Below are positions 1-11,705 of a DNA stretch of 64,000 nucleotides, in pieces. Origin of the DNA: Begonia masoniana (taxonomy: Eukaryota > Streptophyta > Magnoliopsida > Cucurbitales > Begoniaceae); assembly GCA_022432975.1 (NCBI GenBank), contig CM039508.1, forward strand, positions 31,266,433 to 31,330,432, given 5' to 3'. The translations under genes and the position numbers were made by a program. The notes under the pieces were generated by a model that saw only the letters and a program-made list of their open reading frames with translations, was not told the origin of the DNA and ran no database searches. Numbering within the stretch: the stretch's first letter is position 1; each line of letters starts with the position of its first letter.

Positions 1-1
1 G

Positions 2-2464
2 GCATTCTGAACGAGGTATGGGCATTATCAGTTTCTTGTCATGTCTTTTGGACTTACTAATGCCCCTGCAGCGTTTATGGATTTGATGAACCGTGTCTTC
101 AAGGAGTATCTAGACAAATTTGTGGTGGTTTTCATCGACGACATTCTGATATATTCAAAGACGAAGGAAAAACACGAGGAGCACTTGAGAATAGTTTTGA
201 GGATTCTATGCCAGCACCAGTTGTATCCAAAGTTCTCTAAGTGCGAGTTCTGGCTGGATCGAGTCAGTTTTCTTGGCCACATTATATCAGAAGAAGGGGT
301 TTCTGTAGATCCGAGTAAAATTCAGGCGGTCAGGGATTGGCCATAGCCGAAGAACGTACGAGAGGTGCGCGGATTTCTCGGATTAGCTGGTTATTACCGG
401 AAGTTTATCGAAGGATTCTCGAAGATCGCACTTCCTCTTTCAAAATTGACTCGGAAGAACGAGAGATTTATATGGTCAGCTGCTTGTGACAGCAGTTTTA
501 TGGAATTAAAGCAGAGGTTGACCACCGCCCCAGTATTGGCGCTACCTGTTGTAGGTGACAAGTTCAGTATTTATTGTGATGCGTCAGGAGTTGGACTGGG
601 TTGTGTGTTGATGTAAGAGGGGAGAGTTATTGCTTATGCTTCTCGGCAGCTGAAGCCGTACGAGCAGAATTACCCTACGCACGACCTTGAGTTAGCAGCT
701 GTGGTCTTCGCACTGAAGATATGGAGACATTATTTATATGGGCAGCAGTGCGAGATATTTTCAGACCACAAGAACTTGAAGTATTTATTTACGCAGAAGG
801 AGCTGAATATGAGTCAGAGAAGGTGGCTTGAGTTCATCAAAGACTACGATTTTGATATCAAGTACCATCCAGGAAAGGCGAACAAGGTTGCTGATGCCTT
901 GAGTAGAGTGCCTTCTGCGAGTCAGCCTTCATTAGCAGCGATGTCAGTTACGCTGCGGTCTGAGATTGAGAGGTTCGACATTGAGATAGTGGCAGAGTTG
1001 TCCAGTATGCTCACCAACATTTCTCTCAGGCCGACTATTCTGGATCAGATACGTGAGGCTCAGCAGAATGATACGGAGTGTGAGGAGCTTCGATCCATCA
1101 TGACATTGGGAGACTCGTCAGATTTTCATTTATCAGATGATGGTATTCTACGGTTCAGGCATAGGTGGTATGTGCCTAACGACAAGGATCTGAAGAAAGA
1201 GATATTGGCCGAGGCACATTCTTTGGCATATTCTGTACACCCGAGAAGTACTAAGATGTACCAGGACCTAAAGCAACATTTCTGGTGGTTGAACATGAAG
1301 AGGGAGGTTGCCAAGTACGTTAAGACCTGTTTGGTATGTCAACAGGTGAAGGCGGAGCACCAGAGGCCGGCCGGAACATTATTGCCACTGCCGATTCCGG
1401 AGTGGAAATGGGAGCAGATCTCCATGGATTTTATTGTGGGGCTCCCGAGGACGACGAAGGGCCATGACGGCGTATGGGTTATTGTGGACCGATTGACAAA
1501 GTCGGCCCACTTCTTACCTGTGAGGATGACGTCTTCTATGGATCAGCTAGCCGAGCTTTATGTGCAAGAGATTGTCAGACTGCACTGAGTTCTAGTTTTT
1601 ATTGTCTCAGACAGAGATCCGAGATTCACGTCGAAGTTCTGGAAGAGTCTGCACAAAGCTATGGGGACTCAGCTTAATTTCAGCACTGCATTTCATCCTC
1701 AGACCGATGGTCAGACAGAGAAGACGAATCAGATTTTGGAGGATATGCTCAGAGCATGTGTGCTGGAGTTTCAGGGATCGTGGAGCAGGTATTTGCCACT
1801 GATCGAGTTCTCATACAACAACAGCTTCCAGGCTACCATCGGCATGGCTCCGTATGAAGCTTTATATGGTCGGAAGTGTAGATCTCCACTGTATTGGGAC
1901 GAGGTTGGCGAGGCCAGCATCGTTGGTCCTAAGATTCTACAGCAGACGGCGGAGAAGATTGCCATTATCCAACAGCGTATTGAGGTAGCTCAGAGCAGAC
2001 AGAAGAGCTATGCTGACACTAGACGGAGAGAGCTAGAGTTCGAAGAAGGTGACAAAGTTTATATTAAAGTGTCTCCGTTCAAAGGCGTTGCGAGATTTGG
2101 AAGGAGGGGTAAGTTGAACCCTCGGTATGTGGGGCCCTTTCCTATTCTGAAGAGGATCGGGAAGATGGCGTACAGATTGCAGCTTCCAGCTTCTATGGAG
2201 TGTATTCATGATGTATTTCACGTATCCATGCTTCGGAAGTGTTTGCGTGATCCATCACATGCCGTGGAGGCAATAGACATCGAGGTACAGCCTACCTTGA
2301 CCTATGAGGAGAGGCCGGTACGTATTTTGGAGACTTCCATCAAGGTTTTGCGCAACAAAGAAATTCCGCTAGTTAAAGTCCTATGGCGTTATCATGAGGT
2401 GGAAGAAGCGACTTGGGAGCGACATCAGGATATGATGACTAGATATCCTGAGCTGTTTGTATGA
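2..2464 (+). pseudogene. Element E pol: RT, RNase H, integrase, chromodomain-like end
   Basis: A continuous reading frame interrupted only by stop codons at 8-10, 344-346, 614-616 and 1586-1588; no frameshift is needed. The domains are RT with the catalytic Asp pair of the FIDD motif at 137-142, RNase H with YCDAS near 575 and ADALSR near 890-910, an integrase zinc finger ([14 protein letters not shown]) around 1216-1345, and an integrase core (MDFIVGLP about 1424-1447; SDRDPRF straddling 1602-1625; HPQTDGQTE about 1690-1720). The chromodomain-like end (LVKVLWRYHEVEEATWE) is at about 2368-2420. Three of the four stops fall where sister copies have CGA, CAG or CAA, which fits C-to-T decay of methylated DNA. 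It is not functional as it stands. Confidence 0.9.
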
Positions 2465-2467
2465 TTT

Positions 2468-2505
2468 AATTTTGTGGACAAAAATTCTAAAAAAGGTGGG
2501 TGGAA
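2468..2505 (+). other. Element E pre-PPT hairpin and polypurine tract
   Basis: AATTTTG, loop TGGA, then CAAAAATT (2468-2486) forms a stem with one bulged A. It is followed by an A/G-rich tract (2489-2504) directly before the LTR start TG at 2506. The polypurine tract primes plus-strand DNA synthesis in LTR retrotransposons. The hairpin is the imperfect version of a stem seen in the same place in A, B, D, F and G. Confidence 0.65.
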
Positions 2506-2545
2506 TGTAATATCCGGCCTGTACGGAATTTCATATTATAATATA

Positions 2546-2704
2546 GGGAAAAGTTCAATTTAGACTCCAACGTTTGGGGTTAGTGACCATTTGGTACCTA
2601 ACGTTTTTTTTGTACCAAATCAAACCCTAACGTATAAAACGTTTGCAATTCAAACCCTACCGTCAATTTTTCAGTTAAATTTTTTAAAAATTCCTAAATT
2701 ACCC

Positions 2705-2777
<73 letters not shown>
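2546..2777 (+). repeat. Left terminal inverted repeat of Pack-MULE, ending in a (CT)n tract
   Basis: About 160 bp match the right terminus with roughly three substitutions and one indel by eye. The repeat then ends in a (CT)n microsatellite (2708-2777, about 35 units). The right copy has only about 13 units, so the microsatellite has changed length independently in the two ends. Confidence 0.88.
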
Positions 2778-2781
<4 letters not shown>

Positions 2782-2970
2782 ACCTCTCTCCACCACCACC
2801 ACTTCCACCATTTCCCACTCCTACCACCAGTAACATAAGTTCTATGCACTAGTCTACGTCAAGCTGTAAACTAAAGTTTGTTTAGACGAAAGCCGTGTAG
2901 TTTCAAAACCCAGATGGGTAAAATTGATTTGCAGAAAGAAAAGTGGAAGAAGAGAGGAGACCATAGGTTA

Positions 2971-3728
<758 letters not shown>

Positions 3729-4580
3729 TATAATATATATTGGCATTTTTGTAAATATGTCAAATCAAGCCCGTTTTACAAAAAGAAAGCATCATTTCGA
3801 TCCTAACGATTAATAGGAATTTTACGAAATTTACGAAAATTTTCGGAGTAATAACGCTATATTCCGAGTAATTAAGTTTCTCGTAATATAAGGAACGTTC
3901 TAGTAAAAAATAGTAAACGAGGTCCGATTTGCGAACGGACAATTTTAATAAATCTCAAATAATAAGTTGAACCTATTGGTGAATTAAGGAAATTTGGAGA
4001 ATCCGAATAGTTAGCCGATTGATGAAACGAAGGACGAAACAAATATAAAAACTAAAGAAGGGCAAAAAGGTAAATTGCCAAGTTAATTTTTAATAAAAAT
4101 CAAATTTCTTCATTCAGCAGAACACTTCTGCAATTTCAATTTTTCCTCTTTCTTCCAGAGGCGATTTCTCTCTCGGCTTCCCTCTCTACCCGCGACGACT
4201 TCGACGATCCGACCTCCAATCGTTCCGTTTTCTTCGTGCTTTCTCCTCCAATCGACGTTCTAGGTGATCAGCGCCCGTGGATGGAGCTTGAGCTGCTTTA
4301 GACACGAGGTAAGTTCTCGTGATCTTCTCTGGCCGATGGGCCTACACCGTACGTCGAATGTCGTCTCGAGGAGTTTTGGAGATGCGTCTGTTTAATTTTG
4401 CTTTGATGGGTAGACAGGTTTAGTTGTTTTATAGGTTATAGGTTATGCATTTATAGTCTTGATGGTACCCGTTATTGCTTGTTTACTTTATGATATAGAC
4501 TGTTCATGCATCACGTGTTTTAAAGAAAAGCATGAAAGTGAATTTTTGCATAATGTTTAAAAGATAATGTAAAGAATAAA

Positions 4581-4707
4581 ATGGGCCGTAAGGCATACAG
4601 TTAAAATGGGCCGTAAGGCATACAGTTAAAATGGGCCGTAAGGCATATAGTTAAAATGGGCCGAAAGGCATACAGGCCGAAAGGCATATAGGCCGAAAGG
4701 CATACAG
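4581..4707 (+). repeat. 25-bp tandem repeat in element E LTR
   Basis: Four units of a 25-bp repeat beginning ATGGGCCGTAAGGCATA start at 4581, 4606, 4631 and 4656. They pass into shorter GGCCGAAAGGCATA units ending near 4707. The array lies between the donor-like and acceptor-like signals of this LTR. Confidence 0.9.
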
Positions 4708-4850
4708 TTTATAGGTCATGCGAGGTGGGGCTCAGGCACGGCTGTACGTGTTGTAAGCGTGTACCCCCCGCCTCTAGCTGGAAAGAGTAGTCCGCCCGCT
4801 GGATGAGCTCTCTCCGGTTAGAGGGATAGGATCTCGGTGACACCTACAGT

Positions 4851-4894
4851 GCATAGCATGGCATAGCATAGCACAGCATAGCATAGCATAGCAT
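4851..4894 (+). repeat. GCATA short tandem repeat
   Basis: About eight to nine near-perfect GCATA units, with single-base variants such as GCATG and GCACA, within element E's LTR. Confidence 0.85.
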
Positions 4895-5489
4895 TTGCAT
4901 TTACGAGTCTTACTGAGATTTTTATCTCATAGTGTATTGTATGGTGTAGGTGATTACGAGGGGACAGGTGAGGACGAGATCCCTCCACCTGAGGAGTGAC
5001 GCAGTTGACGGAGGATGGCTTGCTGTGGTGTGTTGCGCAGTCGATGCTCACCTGACCCGTGGGGAAGTATGTATAGATTTTGAGGATTTTAAGTTATTTT
5101 GGATAGAATAGGAAAATTGTATAGACATTATAGGGTGTTTGGTTCTGGTAGTTGATAGGTTTACATTTTAATGTTTTTAAACGTTTTGTAATTGTTTAGT
5201 GATTTTAAAACAGGAGGATATGTTCGGTTTTTAAACATATCCACGCGGTTTATTTCCATAAAACGTACTTGGTTTTAAAATGCGTTTGGAGTTGTTAACG
5301 AGGGGTAAGTGAATTATGTGGGTTTTGAGTGTTCGGAGAAATACGGGAATTGTGAATGTATGATGTAGGGAAGAGAAAAGAGAGGTGTATGTTGTGTGTA
5401 TATGTGAGAACGCAGGAGAAGAAAAGAGAAAAAGGGGAAGGAGGCAGAGGAGATGGCGACGAATCACCATGGGGGGCGATTGCATCACC

Positions 5490-5668
5490 ACTCCCTGGAA
5501 AATTTCCAGGGAGTGTGGCGATTAGTCGCCACAAACTGTGGCAACTGATCGCCACAGGCGATATGCAACAGGCGAGTAATCGCCTGTTGCAATCGCCGAT
5601 GGGCGATTATTCGCCTTATCTTTTGGGCGAGTAATCGCCCCTGCATGTAAAGGGGCGATTGCCCCTTT
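5490..5668. repeat. Cluster of seven short palindromes in element E LTR
   Basis: Consecutive inverted repeats occupy 179 bp with little space between them. Arms are 5490-5501/5503-5514, 5515-5521/5526-5532, 5536-5542/5551-5557, 5565-5574/5581-5590, 5591-5597/5602-5608, 5625-5630/5635-5640 and 5649-5656/5661-5668. Stems are 6-12 bp, mostly perfect, with loops of 1-8 nt. Several share the core GGCGA/TCGCC. They would fold into a row of hairpins in RNA or single-stranded DNA. Confidence 0.85.
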
Positions 5669-5885
5669 TGTCCCTCAATTTAACTTAATTGTTTTTAAAT
5701 TGATTTACATATTTGTTTTACTTGTTATTTAAATTGTTCCAAGATTTGTTTTAAACGATTTTCCTAACGAACCTTGATTTCGATTTCGGTTTAGGTTCCG
5801 CTTAGGGTTTATTTAAAGTATTTATAAAAAAAAAATTTAAAAAAAAATAGTATGAAGAATCGGGTACAGTATTAGGGACGTGACA

Positions 5886-7478
5886 ATTTGTCGTCCACGG
5901 ACCACGTGACTTTATCGTTTACGGGTCACGTGACTACTTACTCTAGAAGACAACACTTCAGACAAACATGTCCAACTGTTTTCACCTACAACTATGGACG
6001 AATATTTTCACCTATAGTTTGGACGACTGTTTTCATCCACATAATGGATTATTGTTTTTCCTTTCAACTCTGGACGACTACCCTTATGACAGAAACATAC
6101 TTAAGCGATTATACCTAAATCAGTAGACGATTCTTACTACTAAAATAACTTATAGAATTTCAACAACAACCATTTAAAACAGCTTGAATCCATAAAATTG
6201 TTCAAGATCCAGAAGGAAGAACTACAGTTAAAACCAACCATGTTTTCATAATCAAGATAATCTCAAAAACATATTAAAACATTAAAAACTACCACTGTTA
6301 TTAAAATTCTCAGCACGCTTTAACAAAACATTTGTCCACTAAGACTTCACATACTGCCATTAGTTAAACTGCTTCATCAGTGCACCAGACCGTGGCATAG
6401 ATGTGCTCCTCCAACTGCGCCTATTCTTCATTATACTCAGAGAATTCACCTGTAGTCACCTCAGCACCTACATCACAAAACTCATCTATTAGCCTAATGC
6501 TAAGTAAGTAGAGAAATAATAAAATGTAATGCTGAATCATAAATCCTATTCATGCAATTTCTACTTTCACAACTCAGTTGTATTCGTTCTCTATTGATCC
6601 CTCTGTACGATGGGAAGTGGATCAATTTTCCCAAAGTCTACATCCTCTACTCAATTAAGTGGCGGATTAGTTCCCTTAATAGCTGATCTGATCCCCCTGT
6701 TAGATGGGAAGTTGATCATTTTTCCCAAAGTATAAATATCCTCTGTCTCGATTAAGGGGCGGATTAATTCCCTTAATAGTTAAATTAATTCAATATGCTC
6801 ATGCCTTACCATGCCATTACATGTAAATTTGTTTTCGTATTCTTTCAAAACAAGATGCATAACATACTGAAAACATACAAACAAGCATAAACCCTACTGT
6901 TTTGTGATGTAGGCCCGAAGGCACACACATACTCTACTTACCTGGCCTCTTGGAAATGCTTGGTTGCAAACTACTTCGGGGGTTTTGCTCGAACCTAAAG
7001 CCATAGACAGAGTATCAATTAGATCTTCACTAAACCTCATTCTAAACCATCCAGAAGTCTAAGGAAGCTAGTTGGGAGCTCTGTTCTTCGAACATTCCCG
7101 AATCTCTACAAAACCCAAACTCAACTCTCACTTACAGCATTCCCAAATACGCATCTACAATCCCCTCTATCATCAATAATCACTAATACAGCAAGAAATC
7201 AAAGTAAAACTCACCTAAGTTGAAGAAGAATCGGAGGGAAAATCACCAAGAGAAGTCGGCTAAGCTGAATGTCGAAAGGGGAAAGAAATGAAAACAATGG
7301 CGGCTAAACTTTCACTAAACCCTCCATTTATATCACAAGCTTTACGAATTACACATATGCCCTTAACTAACCAACTTAACCTATTTAAGCAACCAATCAA
7401 ATTCACTTAATTTCATAAAGATGAAAGTCACAAAATGTTACTATTAAAAATCAAGGCTGACAATTATCGGTTGCTAGA
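5886..7478 (-). repeat. Element A left (3') LTR, right-hand part
   Basis: Matches the right LTR copy (23661-24072 then 42290-43473) almost throughout. The missing first ~420 bp should lie to the left of element E, outside the window. It ends TTGCTAGA at 7478, where the right copy has TTGCTACA, so its terminal dinucleotide is mutated. It carries the intron-like module on the minus strand (donor 6941, acceptor 6468) and AT-rich blocks reading as paired 'GGGAAGTGGATCA...TTAAGGGGCGGATTA' units. Confidence 0.88.
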
Positions 7479-7480
7479 AT

Positions 7481-7515
7481 CTACCCTCCTTAAAAGAATT
7501 TTGTCCTCAAAATTC
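7481..7515 (-). other. Element A polypurine tract and pre-PPT hairpin
   Basis: On the minus strand, GAATTTTG, loop AGGA and CAAAATTC form a perfect 8-bp stem (7496-7515). It is followed by the purine-rich TTAAGGAGGGTAG (about 7482-7494) and the LTR boundary at 7478. It is identical in form to element G at 53964-53999. Confidence 0.75.
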
Positions 7516-8323
7516 AGTGCTTAAACTATAACACCAAGGAATTTCTTTAAAGTACGTAGCCTTAGAGGTTTTCTAAATCATGGAAATTAAAGTGAAAAAT
7601 TGGAAGAGAAACTTTAGAATTGAAGTTGTAACACCCGAGAAAACGACCAGGTGATTTCCTATATGTTTTTACGGTCATAAATATTTAATCTTCGCAGTTT
7701 AGGATTTTATGCCAAACTTAATTAATTACATGTGGATCTAAACTAGGTTGAGTGGCAAAGTTGTAATATTGGAGGATTGAGGCCAGTATTTAAAGAAAAA
7801 GGAAAGGATTCAAACCTCATCTAAACCACGGTAGCCGACACCTTCCTTTCTGGCAATTTCTTCTCTCGCAAGTTCTTACTCTCTGCTATCAGCAAACTCT
7901 CCTCGACGGCCGGTTTACTCCGCCACCACTCGACTGCTCTGCGCCTGAGGTATGCATTAGACAATGTAGTTATCTGTTAGTGTTTGGAGCTCTGTTTTCA
8001 GCTCGACATTTGAACTCGGATTTTATCAATGGCCGAGTAGTATTAGAACATTTTAGAATCCGAGAGTAGTAATGTCAACCCGAATCGATTCTGGACATTT
8101 TAAGTAACCAACTCAGATTTAATCGATAGTAGAACCTGTTTGTTTTATTTTGGATTTCAGATTCTGCACAGTATATCAAACCAAGGATTCGGGAATGACT
8201 TTAGCTAATAGATCCTAGGATGATTTATTAGTAGAGTTTTAGGATTTTGATTTAACTACTGTAATGCACATGTTTTAGGTGAAGAAGTTGAAGAGAAGAG
8301 GTTCAGATTGCTAAGGAGACCAG

Positions 8324-8937
8324 GTAAGTGAATGTATAGGTTTCTCGGTCATTAGGACCCTACATCAGAGGATACTAAGTAAAATGTTATGTGATGATTA
8401 GAAACTCCCTTATGCTGATGTCTAGTGTTCTTGATGACGTTTAGTTCGAAAGTAATATTCCATGATGGATAATGCTCTTCTCTGTAGCTTGATGTTTTAA
8501 GAGTTTCCATGTTCATGCATCATGAAAGTTTTATGCATATGAAAATATTTTATAAGCGATGTTTCTCATCATGAACAAGATAAGAAGATAAAACTTATGC
8601 AACGTGGTTAAGTGAGGGTTGGGGGCGGTTCGGCGTATGCCACAGTCCAAAAGAGGGATATATGAATACGACCCGCAGTAGGGACCATGATCAAACTCAC
8701 TGTCGAACCCCCTTTACCAGCACAAATCCTCTCTTAATCCACACAACTAAATGAAGAACATGAATGATGAAATGAATGATGAATATGACCCATGATTATG
8801 AATGATGAATATGAACAAGAATATGAACAAGAAATGATCTATGAGCATGTTTTTCTCTGAATTATGCATTCATGCACTCATGTTAGTGTTGCATTCCTTA
8901 CTAAGCATTAGGCTTATAGTTGAACCTTATGATGTAG
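8324..8937 (+). other. Intron-like module in solo LTR C
   Basis: CAG/GTAAGTG with GT at 8324 is followed by CCTACATC at about 8361. The acceptor-like TTATGATGTAG ends at 8937, followed by CAGGTGA at about 8950. Between them lies a low-complexity ATGAATGATGAA array (about 8757-8835). The module is inferred from comparison with other LTRs. Confidence 0.4.
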
Positions 8938-9401
8938 CTGAAGAGACTACAGGTGAAGATACTAATTTCAAAGAGGATATTTAAAGCTGGTTGCTGGAGG
9001 ATACTCAAAGTGACAATGCGGGACTGGAGAGGCGATTATGACCCCTGGTTATTGCTCCCTTATGTCAGTAAGAATATAAGAACTGGAATTATGTAGGATA
9101 ATGTTAGTATTGTCTGAGTTAACTTTTGAGTCTGGGATTGGATACGAGGATATGTTTCCTTTTAAAGGATTTATGTCATGCAAGTCTTCCACTATTTGTA
9201 CTCTGAATGAATCTGTTATACCAGTAAGAGCCTTTCTTAGCTAAGTTGTGTTATGTGAAAGTTGGATGAATCTTTTAGGTAGGAGTTTTCTACCGGAAGA
9301 TGTGTTTTTCTTCTATCGGTAGAAGTAAGTAGTAAGTTTGTCGTTTAGTGATCGGATGATATAGAGCTTGTAAGCTACCGGAAGATGTCGTATGTTTCTT
9401 C

Positions 9402-9610
9402 ATCGGCAGATGTAGAGTGTTTAGCCTTCGGATGATGTAAGTATAAATTTTGTTGTCTAGCGATCGGCAGATGTAGAGTGTTTAGCCTTCGGATGATGTA
9501 AGTATAAATTTTGTCGTCTAGCGATCGGCAGATGTAGAGTGTTTAGCCATCGGATAATGAAAGTGCTATTTTGTCGTCTAGCGATCAGCAGAAGTAGAGT
9601 GTTTAGTGAT
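9402..9610 (+). repeat. 61-bp tandem repeat in LTR C
   Basis: Units beginning ATCGGCAGATGTAGAG start at 9402, 9463, 9524 and (diverged) 9584, giving about three and a half copies. Each unit contains two CGG-AGATGT/CGGATGATGT motifs. Confidence 0.9.
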
Positions 9611-9710
9611 CGGATGATATAGAGCTTGTAAGCTATCGGAAGATGTCTTAGAGGAACACGTAAATTTCACATGTCTATCTGTAGATGTTTTAATGATCAC
9701 GAGAGCTGCA

Positions 9711-9829
9711 CGTGTCTACCGGTAGATGTCCACTACCGGATGATGTTTTAGACGTTCATGAGAGCTGCACGTGTCTACCGGTAGATGTCCACTACCGGAT
9801 GATGTTTTAGACGTTCACGAGAGACGCAC
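9711..9829 (+). repeat. 59-bp tandem duplication in LTR C
   Basis: Two near-identical units beginning CGTGTCTACCGGTAGATG start at 9711 and 9770. Each holds CTACCGGTAG, a perfect 10-bp palindrome, and a CCGGATGATGT motif. Confidence 0.88.
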
Positions 9830-11550
9830 GTGCTCATCGGTAGATGTTTTCTACTGAACGTCGATGAGAGAGTCACATGATATGCACGTGATAGGTCGGA
9901 TAATATGCGCTTCATCCGCCGATGCATGCAGACCCATGCAATTCGGGTAGAATAACGTAGGGCGACCCGAGGGCAATCCTCCACCGCCCGATTTCGTCAT
10001 AGAATCAATGACCGTGTATGGTCACTCATGTCTGTGAATGATTAAGTAAATAATGTCATGAAGAAGTCACGTACGAGGGACTCATTTTCCATCTGTTAAG
10101 TTGAAGTCCTTAAGCCTGTTAGGTATACTGTTATAAAAAAAAAACAGAGAAGGAGAAAAGAGTTCAAATATGAATTAAAGTTTTAAGACAAGTCACGAAT
10201 TACGTGGCGATCCTCCCCGGGTCGTTACAGAAGTGGTCTAAGTGGGTAGAAGTTTTATGGAATTGAAATGTTTTAAAAGGCAAATTAAATAAGTGAAAGA
10301 AAAGTGATTCTTGGATAGAATCACGTTGAGTAAGGGATGAGGGCTTAAGTTTTGAAGAAAAGAAAGAGTCAAAAATATGGTTGCCAAGTCAAAACAAAAA
10401 GGTTTGAAAAGTCAATAGAATTGAGAAAGAAAGTGGGTTATTAAGAGTAAAGTTGTTGAAAAGTCCAAAAGGTGAATTGTGGAAAATTCAAAGGAAATTT
10501 TAAGGGAACAAAATGTGAAAGAAAAGTGGTCTTTCACGTTGGAATTAAAAGGGTAAAGGTGGTGGGGTGATTTTGTAAAATTTGAAACTTGGTGATTAAA
10601 AAATTAAAAGTGATAAAGTGTTTAGGTTAAAAAGAGAATTAGTCTTCATTTTCCCCTTCACCTTTCCACGGTTCTTCAAACCTCCATAGCCGATTCCTCT
10701 CTTCAATTTTCTTCAATCTTTGCAAAGATTCTGAGTGGTAAGCTAAGTGGGTTTTGATTGTTATATATTTAGGTGTTGAATTTTTGAGTTTTGAGTGGAT
10801 TTTGGAGGGATTTGGTTAGGGTTTGAAAAACCCTAACCAAGAAGTCCGAAAATTTTGGTTGTGGTGAGTTTTCTCTTCCTAATTTGATGATTTAAACTTT
10901 AGCTAGGGTGGTTTAGGTTGTTTTTAGGAATAGATTTGAGTTTTAGAATGAGTTTTGAAAAAACGGATGGTTTGAGTATTTTGGGATCAGCATTGTTGGA
11001 TTTTACTTGGTGTAAATATTTGTGGTCTTGAGATGTATATGGATTTGGTTTAGATGGTTTTCTAAACGTGTGTTTTCAGGTTTTGGGATTTTGTATAGGT
11101 TTCTATCTATTCTAGATGTTTGAAGGGTTTGACTGTTTTGTTGGTTCGATTTTGTAAATATGGTGGTGTGGTGTATTGTTTTGAAATCTCCTTGAACGGG
11201 TTTTATGAAAATTTGGATTTCTTGGAATTTAGTTATTTTGTAGGTTTGAAGCATTGATTGTTCTGTTGAGTTTGATTTTGTAAGTGCGATTTGGGAACTG
11301 TTTTGGGATGTCTCTGAACGTGTTTATAAATATTTGAATTTTTTTCAGGATTTGGTTTTAGAAATTTCAGTCGTTATGCCGCTCGTTTTTTTTCGTATAG
11401 TAAGCAACGTCGGGTTCAATTGTTTCCACGTTTTTACTAATATTTTTGGAGTCGAGATTTTAACGAAAATTATTTTAAATTATGTGTAAACGCGGGATTG
11501 GTTAGCAAAGTAGCGCACCGAGCCAGGGTGGGTTCGGGGGCGTTACAAGT

Positions 11551-11562
11551 TGGTATCAGAGC
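11551..11562 (+). other. Element B primer-binding site (tRNA-iMet type)
   Basis: TGGTATCAGAGC lies three bases after the 5' LTR. It is the complement of the 3' end of plant initiator-Met tRNA, the usual primer of this clade. It fixes the 5' LTR boundary at 11547. Confidence 0.92.
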
Positions 11563-11705
11563 AAAAGTGGTCGAGTCGTTCAAAGGATTACCCGACAATG
11601 CCGGCCGCTATGCAACGTACTTCACCGACTGTAAGTATTTCGTTACTTTTAGTTAGTTTCTTTCTAATATTAGATTTTTCTAACTTTCTCAGGAATAGAA
11701 TCAAA

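Larger units (their letters stand above)
4309..4949 (+). other. Intron-like module in element E LTR
   Basis: A donor-like GAG/GTAAGT (GT at 4309) is followed by GGGCCTACA at about 4338-4347. The module ends in an acceptor-like TGGTGTAG (AG at 4948-4949), followed by CAGGTGA at about 4965. The same order of signals occurs in the LTRs of A, B, C, D and G. A leader intron is inferred; there is no transcript evidence. Confidence 0.4.
7627..10229 (+). mobile_element. Element C: solo LTR, same family as element D
   Basis: It begins TGTAACACCCGAG and ends GGGTCGTTACA. It is flanked by the exact 5-bp duplication GAAGT (7622-7626 and 10230-10234). No gag, pol or primer site is present, so this is a solo LTR, normally produced by recombination between the two LTRs of a full element. 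The same signals in the same order (donor/acceptor module, CGG-AGATGT repeats, GTCGTTACA end) identify it as a relative of element D's LTRs. Length is 2603 bp. Confidence 0.92.
7527..11547 (+). repeat. Element B 5' LTR, interrupted by solo LTR C and internally deleted
   Basis: It starts TATAACACC (sister LTR TGTAACACC) and ends CGTTACA at 11547. Removing C and the duplicated target leaves about 1.4 kb, against 2.55 kb for the 3' LTR. The shortfall is one deletion: sequence corresponding to about 16955-18090 of the 3' LTR is missing at about 10960. The remaining parts match the 3' LTR closely. Confidence 0.88.

Noticed and set aside
2591..2833. Serine/leucine-rich open frame over the CT tract
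   Set aside because: It is produced by the (CT)n microsatellite in the MULE inverted repeat.
5490..5668. Palindrome cluster as transcription terminators
   Set aside because: Intrinsic hairpin terminators are a bacterial feature; here the cluster lies in a plant LTR and most stems lack a T-run.
11551..11562. tRNA-Met-like sequence as a tRNA gene
   Set aside because: Only the 12-base complement of a tRNA 3' end is present; it is the retrotransposon primer site.
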